Below, piece after piece: positions 33,111 to 42,058 of a stretch of 64,000 nt of DNA; position 1 is the first letter of the stretch, and the number at the start of each line of letters is the position of its first letter. The position numbers and the translations under genes were made by a program. The DNA lies in contig NZ_BMXR01000008.1 in assembly GCF_014651855.1 (NCBI RefSeq), positions 176,198-240,197 of the forward strand, given 5' to 3'. The DNA comes from Saccharospirillum salsuginis (GTDB taxonomy: Bacteria; Pseudomonadota; Gammaproteobacteria; Pseudomonadales; Natronospirillaceae). The notes below the pieces were generated by a model, which saw only the letters and a list, made by a program, of their open reading frames with translations, was not told the DNA's origin and made no database searches.

Positions 33111-34328
33111 CTACTCCTGTCGATAGTGACTGAAAAACCGACCCATGCGTTCCAGGGCGTCGGCCAGCATGTCTTTGGGCGGCAGAAAGACGAGCCGGAA
33201 GTGGTCGACGTCCGGCCAGTTGAAGCCGCGCCCGTGGACCAGCAGGATCTTTTCCTGGCGCAGCAGGTCCAGCACCGCCTGTTCGTCGTCGTGCAGGCCG
33301 AAACGCTGTTTGTCCATCTTTACGAACATGTACAACGCGCCTTTGGGCTTGACGCAGGACAGACCCGGTATGGCGTTGATCATCTCATAACACAGGTCGC
33401 GTTGTTCGCGCATGCGCCCGCCGGGCAGGACGAGGTCGTTGATGCTCTGGTAGCCGCCGAGGGCAGTCTGGATGGCATGTTGGGCCGGCACATTGGCGCA
33501 CAGGCGCATATTGGTCAGCATGTTCAGCCCTTCGATGAAATCGCGGGCCGGGTATTTGGGGCCGCTGACCATCAGCCAACCGGAGCGGAAACCGGCCAGC
33601 CGGTAGGATTTGGACAGACCGTTGAAGGTCAGCGTCAGCACGTCCTGGGACAGGGCGGCGAGGCAGTGGTGTTCGGCCTCGTCGTAGAGAATCTTGTCGT
33701 AAATCTCGTCGGCCAGGATGACCAGATCGTTCTGGCGGGCGATCTCGACAATGTCGAGCAACAGGTCCTTCGAGTAGACGGCGCCGGTCGGGTTGTTGGG
33801 GTTGATCAGGACGATGGCCTTGGTGCGTTCGGTGATCTTGGCGCGGATGTCGTCCAGGTCCGGGAACCAGTCGGCCTCCTCGTCGCACAGATAGTGCACG
33901 GCGCGACCGCCGGAGAGGGTGACGGCGCCGGTCCAGAGCGGGTAGTCCGGTGCGGGCACCAGCACTTCGTCGCCGTTGTTCAGCAGGCCCATGCAGGTGA
34001 GCTGGATCAGTTCGCTGACGCCGTTGCCCAGGTAGATGTCGTCGATGTCGACATTCTTCACGCCGCGCTGCTGGTAGTATTGCATCACCGCCTTGCGCGC
34101 CGAATACAGGCCTTTGGAGTCGCTGTAGCCCTCGCCCTGGGGCAAGTTGCGGATGACGTCGGTGATGATTTCGTCCGGGGCGTCGAACCCGAAGGGTTTG
34201 GGGTTGCCGATGTTCAATTTGAGGATGCGGTGGCCTTCATCCTCCATACGGCGGGCTTCGTCCAGCACCGGTCCGCGAATGTCGTACAACACATTGGCCA
34301 GTTTGTGCGATTTGTGCAGGTCTTTCAT
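33111..34328 (-). CDS. alaA: Alanine transaminase AlaA
   Basis: 405 residues, matching E. coli AlaA in length and over long stretches: NVLYDIRGPVLDEARRME, LKLNIGNPKPFGFDAPDE, NPNNPTGAVYSKDLLLDIVE, and FNGLSKSYRLAGFRSGW with the PLP lysine. Transfers the amino group from glutamate to pyruvate (alanine synthesis) in the cytoplasm. GGGAG precedes the ATG. First gene of the alaA-hypothetical-OCD group. Confidence 0.95.
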   Translation of the reverse strand: MKDLHKSHKLANVLYDIRGPVLDEARRMEDEGHRILKLNIGNPKPFGFDAPDEIITDVIRNLPQGEGYSDSKGLYSARKAVMQYYQQRGVKNVDIDDIYLGNGVSELIQLTCMGLLNNGDEVLVPAPDYPLWTGAVTLSGGRAVHYLCDEEADWFPDLDDIRAKITERTKAIVLINPNNPTGAVYSKDLLLDIVEIARQNDLVILADEIYDKILYDEAEHHCLAALSQDVLTLTFNGLSKSYRLAGFRSGWLMVSGPKYPARDFIEGLNMLTNMRLCANVPAQHAIQTALGGYQSINDLVLPGGRMREQRDLCYEMINAIPGLSCVKPKGALYMFVKMDKQRFGLHDDEQAVLDLLRQEKILLVHGRGFNWPDVDHFRLVFLPPKDMLADALERMGRFFSHYRQE

Positions 34329-34658
34329 GGGGCTCCCGGATGACTACGGCGTCGGGCAGTGGGCTCAATAACTCAAGTGTCCCAGTTCGAGTAGGCCGGG
34401 AGGCGGTGGTCCGCGTCGGCTACCGGGGATACCCCTGTGGGGAAGTCCGCAGCATCCCTGCTGCGGACTTCCCCACAGGGGTACCCCCGGCATCCGCCGC
34501 TTGTCTGCTCGGCGAACTCCGAAACCTGAGTCAATAACATTCCGAAAGAGTATAAAAGCGCAGCGGTTTAATTCCTATAGGGGTTATTTGCCGTGTCGGC
34601 TTGGGAATGGCCGTGAAACTCGGCAGAATAGCGGCCACATCCATGGGAGGAACCGACC
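34329..34658. other. alaA-msrB divergent intergenic region
   Basis: 330 bp holding both promoters and the long hairpin D1. After the hairpin, the segment 34510-34658 carries msrB expression signals (GGGAGGAACCGACC just before its ATG). No other gene seen. Confidence 0.5.
34418..34502. repeat. Palindromic element D1 with perfect 24-bp stem
   Basis: Arms at 34431-34454 and 34459-34482 are perfectly complementary with a 4-nt loop (TCCC). The outer sequence GGCTACCGGGGATACCCC / GGGGTACCCCCGGCATCC resembles family D ends. Located between the alaA and msrB starts, so it could affect either leader RNA. Confidence 0.75.
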
Positions 34659-35063
34659 ATGAGCGACAAAATTGTGAAATCCGACGAACAATGGCGTGAA
34701 CAGCTGAGTGACGAGCAATACCGCGTCACGCGACAGGCGGGTACCGAGCGGCCGTTTTCCGGCACTTACTGGGACACGACCGACGCCGGTGTCTACCGCT
34801 GCGTCTGCTGCGGCAACAAACTGTTCGAGTCCGACACCAAATACGACGCCGGCTGCGGCTGGCCCAGCTTTTATGACGCACTCGACAAGAGCGCCATTGT
34901 CGAACGCGAGGACCATTCGCACGGCATGCACCGCATCGAGGTGCTGTGCGCGCAATGCGACGCCCACCTCGGCCACGTCTTCCCGGACGGACCCGAGCCG
35001 ACCGGCGTACGCTACTGCATCAATTCGGCGTCGCTGGATTTGGAGAAGGATGGCGACCGGTGA
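34659..35063 (+). CDS. msrB: Methionine-R-sulfoxide reductase B
   Basis: 134 residues. Zinc-binding CxxC pairs at 48/51 (CVCC) and 97/100 (CAQC), catalytic Cys120 in RYCINS, and the block PFSGTYWDTTDAGVYRC. Reduces methionine-R-sulfoxide in damaged proteins using thioredoxin. Cytoplasmic. GGGAGGA ribosome site. Single gene. Confidence 0.95.
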   Translation: MSDKIVKSDEQWREQLSDEQYRVTRQAGTERPFSGTYWDTTDAGVYRCVCCGNKLFESDTKYDAGCGWPSFYDALDKSAIVEREDHSHGMHRIEVLCAQCDAHLGHVFPDGPEPTGVRYCINSASLDLEKDGDR

Positions 35064-35067
35064 ATTC

Positions 35068-35090
35068 GTAGGGTGGGCACCGCCCACCTA
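35068..35090. repeat. Half element B1
   Basis: GTAGGGTGGGCACCGCCCACC, 4 nt after the msrB stop. It matches one end of family B elements; the far arm is not preserved. It can itself form a small hairpin and may act as the msrB terminator. Confidence 0.6.
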
Positions 35091-35138
35091 TGGGATGACC
35101 CACCCGGGTTCATCCCATCACCGGGCATCAACCCAACC

Positions 35139-36425
35139 TCACTCCAACTCGGACACCGTCACCTCCACCGGCGTAATATCCATCAACACCCGCACAGCCG
35201 AGTAATTGTCCTTTAACCCATCCAGATAGTTCCACCAACCGGTGGTCCGGTCATCCTGATAGAACCGCACCTTGAAGCCCCGGCCTTCGGCGTTGAAGTC
35301 GTAGCTGACGACCTCGGTCGCGGCTTTGTTGTCCACCAGGTCGTAGGTGATCAGGTCTTTGTAGTTGGGGTTGCGGCTGAACACGCCCGTGTTCATCGGG
35401 TTCGGCACATTAATGTACTCATAGCCGACGGTGTCGTATTTCTTGTCGTTGATGGTGAAGGTATCGGACGACACCTGATACCGGTCACCGCCCTGCAGGA
35501 AGGACAGACGGATGCCGGTCCAGTGAGGCAGACCCTGAACGGTATCGGCGTTCATATTGCGCACGTCCACCATGGTGACACCGCCATAGCCAATGGCCTC
35601 GATGGAGTCTGTGGCGGCCCGGTAGACCATGGCGCTGTTTTCATCGATGCCGAACCCGAGCGGGTAGTCATCACGGTAGTGGTGGTTCACGGCAATCAGT
35701 CGACCCAGCCGGGCCTTGCGGTCGAAATGCTGATCGATCACACCGCCCGGGAAAAAGCCCAGGCCGGCACTGGCGTGGACCGGACCGCTTTCCTGCTCGT
35801 CCATGCTGCCGTATTCCTCGGTGAAGCCGTTCAGCAAAGCGCCCAGGCTGTCGCCGGAGGCGATCATCACGTCGCTCATCATGGCCGCGCCGGCGCTGGT
35901 GCCACCGATGACACCGCCGTTGTCATAGACTGTGTGCAGCGCGTCCAGCACCGGGGTGCGCTCACCGTCCGGCAGTAACGCCTGGGTGATGCGGGTCTGG
36001 TCGCCACCGACGAACCAGATGCCGGTGTAACCGGCGACCGTCTCCGCCAGGGTTTCGTCCGAGGCGTTGCCGATCCAGGTGGATTCATCCAGGTCATCGG
36101 TGCTGCTGTCGTCTTTCACAGCAATGGGGATCAGCTCCACTTGGTCGCCGGACAGGCCGTATCGAATCAGGTCTTCCTCGAACAGCCGGGCGTATTTCGA
36201 GGGCTTCCCGCTCGCGGCGGGCAGGATGCCGATTTTGGCCTTGTCCTCACCACCGGCGAGTTCGATAAAGGCTTCGTACACGGCGGTGTTGGAGGATTCC
36301 AGCGCGCCACCGACGGCCAGCAGAGAGCCTTGAGGCGTGTTTTCCTCGGCAAGGCCGGGGTTGGACAGGGTGGACAGCGCACAGGCGGACAGCGCCAACG
36401 CGCAACGGGCGAGCGTCGTTTTCAT
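35139..36425 (-). CDS. Exported cyanophycinase (S51 family)
   Basis: 428 residues from the ATG at 36425 (AAAGG upstream). Signal peptide about 1-26, ending PGLA. Cyanophycinase core: SLLAVGGALESSN, IGILPAASGKPSKYARLF, FVGGDQTRITQALL, catalytic serine in GGTSAGAAMMS, and FFPGGVIDQHFDRKARLGRL. Splits cyanophycin (multi-L-arginyl-poly-L-aspartate) into beta-Asp-Arg dipeptides. The signal peptide means it acts outside the cytoplasm, as CphE-type enzymes do. A C-terminal extension of ~150 residues is beta-rich and may bind substrate. No cyanophycin synthetase is in the window. Confidence 0.88.
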   Translation of the reverse strand: MKTTLARCALALSACALSTLSNPGLAEENTPQGSLLAVGGALESSNTAVYEAFIELAGGEDKAKIGILPAASGKPSKYARLFEEDLIRYGLSGDQVELIPIAVKDDSSTDDLDESTWIGNASDETLAETVAGYTGIWFVGGDQTRITQALLPDGERTPVLDALHTVYDNGGVIGGTSAGAAMMSDVMIASGDSLGALLNGFTEEYGSMDEQESGPVHASAGLGFFPGGVIDQHFDRKARLGRLIAVNHHYRDDYPLGFGIDENSAMVYRAATDSIEAIGYGGVTMVDVRNMNADTVQGLPHWTGIRLSFLQGGDRYQVSSDTFTINDKKYDTVGYEYINVPNPMNTGVFSRNPNYKDLITYDLVDNKAATEVVSYDFNAEGRGFKVRFYQDDRTTGWWNYLDGLKDNYSAVRVLMDITPVEVTVSELE

Positions 36426-36884
36426 GGTAGTACCTTTTGTTGTGGGTCGATCGGGACGACACGCGCGGACGCACACCCGTCAGGCGCACAGCACCGAGCG
36501 TGTCAGACAATCAGAATCGGAAAACCCAGCCGCGTCGGGCCGGTTAGGGGCAGGCTATTCGTCGAACCATTCGCTGAGCGCAAAGCCCTGATGGACAAAG
36601 GTCCAGTAGTGGCCGTGGCGCAACGCGATGTGAGTGGTGCAGGAAGTGAGCATCGTCAGCCGTGTTTTTATTGTTAAGCTGTCCCGGCAGCATACTGCGA
36701 ACCATGCGGCACGACCTAACAGGTTTGCGACGTGTATTCATCGGGTAGGGTGCGCACCGCGCACCAAGGAAGCATGCCCATGCGCAAATGGTGATGGTTT
36801 GGCACCAATGGCAATCGCGCTATCCCATGGTGGGCGGTGCCCACCCTACAGGACCCAGCGTTATCGGATGTATTAGGAGAGGGA
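36426..36884. other. Divergent intergenic region with element B2
   Basis: 459 bp between the cyanophycinase and nucleotidyltransferase genes. It holds both promoters and element B2 (36745-36849). The 36.50-36.74 kb stretch shows no convincing gene; a 32-codon minus-strand ORF at 36555-36653 was judged too weak. Confidence 0.4.
36745..36849. repeat. Palindromic element B2
   Basis: Family B: GTAGGGTGCGCACCGCGCACC at the left, GGTGGGCGGTGCCCACCCTAC at the right, with a core of about 65 bp. It ends 36 bp before the nucleotidyltransferase ATG. Confidence 0.85.
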
Positions 36885-37439
36885 ATGACCCTGGAACAAC
36901 ACTACGAAACCATCAGCACCTGGCTGCGTGAAGACGACCAGCGCATGGCCTGCCTGCGGGCCGTCGCCGATCTGAACCTGCCCGACTGGTGCATCGCCGC
37001 CGGCTTTGTCAGAAATCTGGTCTGGGACCGGCTGCACGACTGTGAGACGACGTCGCCCCTCAACGATGTCGATGTGGTGTATTTCGACCCGAACGATGTG
37101 TCAGAAGACCGGGATCGCGCCCTGGAAACCCGTTTGTTGGAACAACTGGATAGGCCCTGGTCCGTGAAAAACCAGGCGCGAATGCACCGTCGAAACGGGG
37201 ATGAGGCTTACCGGGATACGAAAGATGCCATGAGCTATTGGCCGGAGATTGAAACGGCCGTGGGTGCGCGACTGAATAGGGAAGGGTACGTGGAACTGGT
37301 ATCGCCCTTCGGCTTGGCGCCCCTGATGGCCGGGACCGTGACCATGAATACCCAAAGGCCCAAGCCCGAGGCGTTTTGGGAGCGGGTCGAGGGAAAAGGT
37401 TGGTTGGAGCGTTGGCCAAAGTTGCGAGTGGTAGATTGA
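36885..37439 (+). CDS. Nucleotidyltransferase-family protein (NTP_transf_6)
   Basis: 184 residues from the ATG at 36885 (AGGAGAGGG upstream). Family blocks: WCIAAGFVRNLVWDRLH, PLNDVDVVYFDP (the nucleotidyltransferase Asp-x-Asp), and SPFGLAPLMAGTVTMN. PF06042-like; substrate unknown. Single gene between intergenic elements. Confidence 0.85.
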   Translation: MTLEQHYETISTWLREDDQRMACLRAVADLNLPDWCIAAGFVRNLVWDRLHDCETTSPLNDVDVVYFDPNDVSEDRDRALETRLLEQLDRPWSVKNQARMHRRNGDEAYRDTKDAMSYWPEIETAVGARLNREGYVELVSPFGLAPLMAGTVTMNTQRPKPEAFWERVEGKGWLERWPKLRVVD

Positions 37440-37478
37440 CGACTCGGTTGTAGACCATGGATGTGGGTATAGGGGCAG

Positions 37479-37545
37479 GTAGGTTGGATTACGCCTGCGG
37501 CTACCGAAGCCGGTGTGCCGGACCAGACGTACCGATCCAACCTAC
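37479..37545. repeat. Palindromic element C1
   Basis: Family C: GTAGGTTGGATTACGCC at the left and GATCCAACCTAC at the right, about 67 bp. Confidence 0.8.
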
Positions 37546-37560
37546 GATGCTTTGTAACGG

Positions 37561-37682
37561 GTAGGGTGCGCACCGCGCACCATGGAAGCATGCCGCCCTG
37601 CGCCAATGGTGACGAATTTGCACTCTGGTCATCAGCGACACGCCATGGTGGGCGGCCGAGACGTCGGACCGGCCCACCCTAC
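37561..37682. repeat. Palindromic element B3
   Basis: Family B: GTAGGGTGCGCACCGCGCACC at the left and GGCCCACCCTAC at the right, 122 bp, directly following C1. Its left half is nearly identical to that of B2, including CATGGAAGCATGCC. Confidence 0.85.
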
Positions 37683-37835
37683 AACACCCGAAAACACTTT
37701 AGACCACTATGGAATAACCCGCCCCGGCGCTAGACCATAACCCCTCTGTCCGGGCACAAAAAGCGACCACCCCCGTCGTTTTCAGCCAAAACCGCCCCCT
37801 TGAACTTTAGTGCTCAATCCATTAATGTGTTTTTT

Positions 37836-37849
37836 ATTGAACGATCAAT
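37836..37849. promoter_or_regulatory. BetI operator
   Basis: Dyad ATTGA-N4-TCAAT 21 bp before the betI start. It has the ATTGAACGATCAAT form expected of BetI-controlled choline-responsive promoters. Confidence 0.7.
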
Positions 37850-37869
37850 CAAAAACAGGAAGCCGCAAT

Positions 37870-38448
37870 ATGCCTAAGGTTGGTATGGAGCCCATCCGGC
37901 GAAAACAGTTGATCGAAGCCACTCAAGCCTGCATTGGCGAGGTGGGTTTCGGTGCGACCACGGTGCAGAGCATCGCCAAGCGCGCCGGGGTTTCGGCCGG
38001 GATCATTGCCCATTATTTCGGGAACAAGATGGGGCTCCTTGAAGCCACCATGCGCGAATTGCTGCAACAGCTCAAGGTTGAATTGATCGAGCGGCTCGGC
38101 AGCAGCGCCACGCCGCGCGACCGGATCAACGCCATCATCGACACCAACTTCTCCAAAACGCAGACCAATGCCCTGGCGGCCAAGACCTGGCTGGCGTTCT
38201 GGAGCGGTGCCATGCACGAGCCGGCCTTCGCGCAGCTGCAGCGCATCAACAAGATGCGCCTGCACTCCAACCTGAAATACAGCTTCAAGGAACTGGGTCT
38301 GGCCGACCCGGACCACGCTGCGGCCTCCCTATCGGCCCTGATCGACGGCCTCTGGCTGCGCGGTGCGCTGTCACCCGAAGGCATCGACGTCGATCGCTGT
38401 GTGGACCTGTGTTGTCGCCACGCCGAACTACTGATTCAAGCCGGTTAA
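37870..38448 (+). CDS. betI: BetI choline-responsive TetR repressor
   Basis: 192 residues from the ATG at 37870 (AGGAAG upstream). Starts MPKVGMEPIRRKQLIEAT, as E. coli BetI does. TetR helix-turn-helix with TTVQSIAKRAGVSAGIIAHYFGNKMGLLEATMR. C-terminal domain with WLAFWSGAMHEPAFAQLQRIN. Represses the bet genes; relieved by choline. First gene of betI-betB-betA, 16 nt before betB. Confidence 0.95.
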   Translation: MPKVGMEPIRRKQLIEATQACIGEVGFGATTVQSIAKRAGVSAGIIAHYFGNKMGLLEATMRELLQQLKVELIERLGSSATPRDRINAIIDTNFSKTQTNALAAKTWLAFWSGAMHEPAFAQLQRINKMRLHSNLKYSFKELGLADPDHAAASLSALIDGLWLRGALSPEGIDVDRCVDLCCRHAELLIQAG

Positions 38449-38464
38449 TTTGGAGAACGCACGA

Positions 38465-39928
38465 ATGACGCTCCCTGTACTGCAGTCCTTTATCCACGGT
38501 CGCTACGTCGCCAACAGCAGCGGTGAAACCTTTCCCGCCATCAACCCCGCGACCGGCGAAACGATTTATACCGTAGAACAGGCCGACGATGGCCTGATTC
38601 AACAGGCCATCGACAGCGCCGCCGAAGGCTTCGCCCAATGGTCCGCCATGACCGGTATGGAGCGCTCGCGCATCCTGCGACGCGCCGTCGACCTGCTGCG
38701 CGAGCGCAACGACGACCTCGCCCGCGTCGAAGTGCTCGACACCGGCAAACCCTGGCAGGAAGCCAGCATCGTCGACATCGTCACCGGCGCCGACGCCATC
38801 GAATACTATTCCGGCCTCGCCGACGCCATCGAAGGCACACAACAGGACCTCGGCGGCGACTTCTACTACACCCGTCGCGAACCGCTCGGCATCTGCGCCG
38901 GCATCGGCGCCTGGAACTACCCGATCCAGATCGCCTGCTGGAAATCCGCCCCCGCGCTCGCCTGCGGCAACGCCATGGTCTTCAAACCGTCCGAAGAAAC
39001 CCCCATGGGCGCCGCCAAACTGGCCGAAATCTTCATCGAAGCCGGCGTTCCCGCAGGCGTTTTCAACGTCGTCCAGGGCGACTACCGCGTCGGCCAGGCC
39101 CTCACCGGCCACCCCGACATCGCCAAAGTCTCCTTCACCGGCGAAGTCGGCACCGGCAAAAAAGTCATGGCCGACTCCGCCAGCAACCTGAAAGACGTCA
39201 CCATGGAACTCGGCGGCAAATCCCCCATGATCGTCTTCAACGACGCCGACCTCGACAACGCCGTCAGCGGCGCGCTGCTCGCCAACTTCTACACCCAGGG
39301 CGAAGTGTGCACCCACGCCACCCGCGTCTTCGTCCACGACGACCTCTACGACGCCTTCCTGGAAAAAGCCAGAGCGCGCACCGAAGCCGGCGCCGTCATC
39401 GGCGACCCGATGAACCCCGACACCAACATCGGCGCCCTCATCTCCAAAGACCACCTGTCCAAGGTCATGAACGCCATCGAAGCCGGCAAAAACAGCGGCG
39501 CCCGCCTGGTCACCGGCGGCGAAGCCGTACAGCCCGAAGGTTGCGAAGGCGGCAGCTTCGTGCAACCGACCATCTTCGCCGACTGCACCGACGACATGCC
39601 CCAGGTCCGCGAAGAAATCTTCGGCCCCGTCATGTCCGTACTGCGCTTCAGCGACGAAACCGACGTCATCCGCCGCGCCAATGACACCCACTACGGCCTC
39701 GCCGCCTGCGTCTTCACCCAGAACATCCAGCGCGCCCATCGCGTCACCGCCCAACTGCAAGCGGGCATCTGCTGGATCAACACCTACGGCGAATCCCCGG
39801 CCGAAATGCCGGTGGGTGGCTACAAACAAAGCGGCGTCGGCCGTGAAAACGGAATGGCGACGTTGCACCAGTACACCCAGATCAAATCGGTGTATGTGGG
39901 TATGAACCCAGTCGAGGCACCGTTTTAA
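38465..39928 (+). CDS. betB: Betaine aldehyde dehydrogenase
   Basis: 487 residues from the ATG at 38465 (TGGAG upstream), the size of E. coli BetB. Starts LPVLQSFIHGRYVANSSGETF. Catalytic Glu in MELGGKSPM and Cys in QGEVCTHATRVF. Oxidises betaine aldehyde to glycine betaine with NAD(P)+. Very strong C-ending codon use (GCC, GAC, GGC) compared with most of the window, pointing to high expression. Confidence 0.96.
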   Translation: MTLPVLQSFIHGRYVANSSGETFPAINPATGETIYTVEQADDGLIQQAIDSAAEGFAQWSAMTGMERSRILRRAVDLLRERNDDLARVEVLDTGKPWQEASIVDIVTGADAIEYYSGLADAIEGTQQDLGGDFYYTRREPLGICAGIGAWNYPIQIACWKSAPALACGNAMVFKPSEETPMGAAKLAEIFIEAGVPAGVFNVVQGDYRVGQALTGHPDIAKVSFTGEVGTGKKVMADSASNLKDVTMELGGKSPMIVFNDADLDNAVSGALLANFYTQGEVCTHATRVFVHDDLYDAFLEKARARTEAGAVIGDPMNPDTNIGALISKDHLSKVMNAIEAGKNSGARLVTGGEAVQPEGCEGGSFVQPTIFADCTDDMPQVREEIFGPVMSVLRFSDETDVIRRANDTHYGLAACVFTQNIQRAHRVTAQLQAGICWINTYGESPAEMPVGGYKQSGVGRENGMATLHQYTQIKSVYVGMNPVEAPF

Positions 39929-39973
39929 AAGGTACTGAAACAGGAGTCGACTCCTGGAGTAACCACGAATCGA

Positions 39974-40087
39974 GCGCCGGATGCCGGGTGGTCTGATTCG
40001 GGGATGTCGGCAGCCAGGATGGCTGCCGCCAAGCCCCCAGGGATGGGTTCACGGCGACCCCGAAGCAGACCACCCGGTAGCCGGCGC
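39974..40087. repeat. Palindromic element D2
   Basis: Family D: GCGCCGGATGCCGGGTGGTC at the left, GACCACCCGGTAGCCGGCGC at the right, with an inner GTCGGCAGCCAGGATGGCTG. It is in inverted orientation relative to D3 on the other side of betA. Confidence 0.85.
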
Positions 40088-40161
40088 GGGCTCCTGGCTT
40101 CCAAGACCATGTAGCCAATGTGGACCACAGGCAACCATTTCAAAGAGTGGCACCAAAGACC

Positions 40162-41832
40162 ATGACATCGTTTGATAAAGAATTTGATTACATCATTGTG
40201 GGAACCGGTTCCGCCGGCTGCGTCCTCGCCAACCGACTGTCCGAAGACAGCGACTCCCAAGTCCTCGTCCTCGAAGCCGGCCGCAAGGACGACACCTGGA
40301 AAATCCACATGCCCGCCGCCCTGACCTACAACCTCGGCGACGCCAAATACAACTGGTACTACCACACCGAACCCCAGGAATACATGAACAACCGCCGCCT
40401 CTACTGGCCGCGCGGCAAAGTCTGGGGCGGTGGCTCCTCATTGAACGCCATGGTCTACATCCGCGGCCACGCCTTCGACTACGACCGCTGGCAGGAAGAG
40501 GGCGCCGACGGCTGGTCCTACGCCGACGTACTGCCGTACTTCCGCAAAGCCGAAACCCGCGAAAAAGGGGCCGACGACTATCGCGGTGGCGAAGGCCCGC
40601 TCAACGTCCACACCGGCGACGAAACCAATCCCCTGTTCGACGCCTTCATCGAAGCCGGACAACAGGCCGGCTACCCCTACACCGAAGACATGAACGGCTA
40701 CCAGCAGGAAGGCTTCGGCGTCATGGACATGACCATCAAACAGGGCAAGCGCTGGAACACCGCCCAGGCCTACCTGCGCCCCGTACTCGACCGCCCGAAC
40801 CTCACCGCCGAAACCGGCGCCATGGTCCAGCGCATCCTGTTCGAAGGCGACACCGCCGTCGGCGTCGAATACATCCAGAAAAACCGCAGCGTCACAGTCC
40901 GTGCCCGTAAAGAAGCCATCCTCAGCGGCGGCGCCATCAACTCGCCGCAGCTGCTCATGCTCTCCGGTATCGGCGACGAACAACACCTGGCCGAGCACGG
41001 CATCAAAACCGTTGCGCACCTTCCCGGTGTCGGCCAGAACCTGCAAGACCACCTCGAACTCTACGTCCAGGTCCAGTGCAAGGAACCCATCACCCTCTAC
41101 AAATACACCCAGCAACCGCACAAAACGATTGCCGGTGTCACCTGGTTCCTGAACCATGACAAAGGGGCCTGCCGCACCGCCCACCTCGAAGCCGGCGGCT
41201 TTATCCGCAGTGAAGCGGGCGTCAAACACCCGGACATCCAGTTCCACTTCTTGCCGTCCCAGGTCATCGACCATGGCCGGACCGACCCGCAACTGCACGC
41301 CTACCAGTGCCACGTCGGCCCCATGCGCCAGACCAGCCGCGGCTACCTGAAACTGCGTTCCGCCGACCCGAGCGAACACCCGATCATTCAACCCAACCTG
41401 CTCAGCACCGAGCGCGACCGTTGGGAAATGCGCCAGAGCATCAAACTGACGCGTGAAATCCTCGCCCAGGACGCCTTTGGACCCTTCCGTGGTGCCGAAC
41501 TGCAACCCGGACCCGATGTCCAGACGGACGAAGAAATCGACGAATTTGTGCGCCAAAAATCGGACAGCGCCTATCATCCATCCTGCACCTGCAAGATGGG
41601 CGCGAAAGACGACCCCATGGCCGTCGTCGACAGCGAAGCGCGCGTTCATGGCATCAACAACCTGCGCGTCGTCGACGCCTCCATCATGCCCAGCGTCGTC
41701 AGCGGTAATTTGAACGCGCCGACCATCATGTTGGCCGAGAAATGCGCGGACCATATTCGGGGTCGGGATTTATTGCCGAAGTCCGATGCGCCGGTTTGGG
41801 TGCATCCGAATTGGGAGACGGAGCAGCGTTGA
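40162..41832 (+). CDS. betA: Choline dehydrogenase
   Basis: 556 residues from the ATG at 40162. GMC oxidoreductase with N-terminal FAD site DYIIVGTGSAGCVLANRL, the GMC block GGGSSLNAMVYIRGH, and the C-terminal AYHPSCTCKMG with the catalytic His region. Oxidises choline to betaine aldehyde at the membrane. 233 nt after betB, with element D2 between, so the operon may be split or processed there. The same C-ending codon bias as betB. Confidence 0.95.
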   Translation: MTSFDKEFDYIIVGTGSAGCVLANRLSEDSDSQVLVLEAGRKDDTWKIHMPAALTYNLGDAKYNWYYHTEPQEYMNNRRLYWPRGKVWGGGSSLNAMVYIRGHAFDYDRWQEEGADGWSYADVLPYFRKAETREKGADDYRGGEGPLNVHTGDETNPLFDAFIEAGQQAGYPYTEDMNGYQQEGFGVMDMTIKQGKRWNTAQAYLRPVLDRPNLTAETGAMVQRILFEGDTAVGVEYIQKNRSVTVRARKEAILSGGAINSPQLLMLSGIGDEQHLAEHGIKTVAHLPGVGQNLQDHLELYVQVQCKEPITLYKYTQQPHKTIAGVTWFLNHDKGACRTAHLEAGGFIRSEAGVKHPDIQFHFLPSQVIDHGRTDPQLHAYQCHVGPMRQTSRGYLKLRSADPSEHPIIQPNLLSTERDRWEMRQSIKLTREILAQDAFGPFRGAELQPGPDVQTDEEIDEFVRQKSDSAYHPSCTCKMGAKDDPMAVVDSEARVHGINNLRVVDASIMPSVVSGNLNAPTIMLAEKCADHIRGRDLLPKSDAPVWVHPNWETEQR

Positions 41833-41868
41833 CATTCAGTTTCGGGGTTTCTAGTGGTGCCAGAACCC

Positions 41869-41982
41869 GCACCGGCTACCGGGTAGACCCATTCGGGGTC
41901 GCCGTAAACCCATCCATGGGGGCTTGACGGCCGCCATCCTGGCGGCCGACATCCCCGAATGGGTCTACCCGGCATCCGGCGC
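41869..41982. repeat. Palindromic element D3
   Basis: Family D: GCACCGGCTACCGGGTAGAC at the left, GTCTACCCGGCATCCGGCGC at the right, with GGCGGCCGACATCCCCGAA inside. It is the reverse complement orientation of D2 and lies between betA and choX. Confidence 0.85.
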
Positions 41983-42058
41983 TAGCCAGCAGCGAACTCC
42001 GAAAGTTGAGCTACTAGTCACCTGTCAAAGAAGACAACGACAAAAGAGGAAGAGAACC

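Noticed and set aside
33126..34343. 405-codon plus-strand frame
   Set aside because: Mirror of alaA, which matches E. coli AlaA along its length.
36555..36653. 32-codon minus-strand ORF reading ...HYWTFVHQGFALSEWFDE
   Set aside because: The sequence looks somewhat protein-like, but there is no ribosome site and no way to confirm it; left out as a gene.
38285..39868. 527-codon minus-strand frame
   Set aside because: Antisense to betB; an effect of its strong C-ending codon bias.
39974..41982. betA as a composite transposon between D2 and D3
   Set aside because: Both D elements are short palindromes found elsewhere alone; no transposase or target-site duplication is visible.
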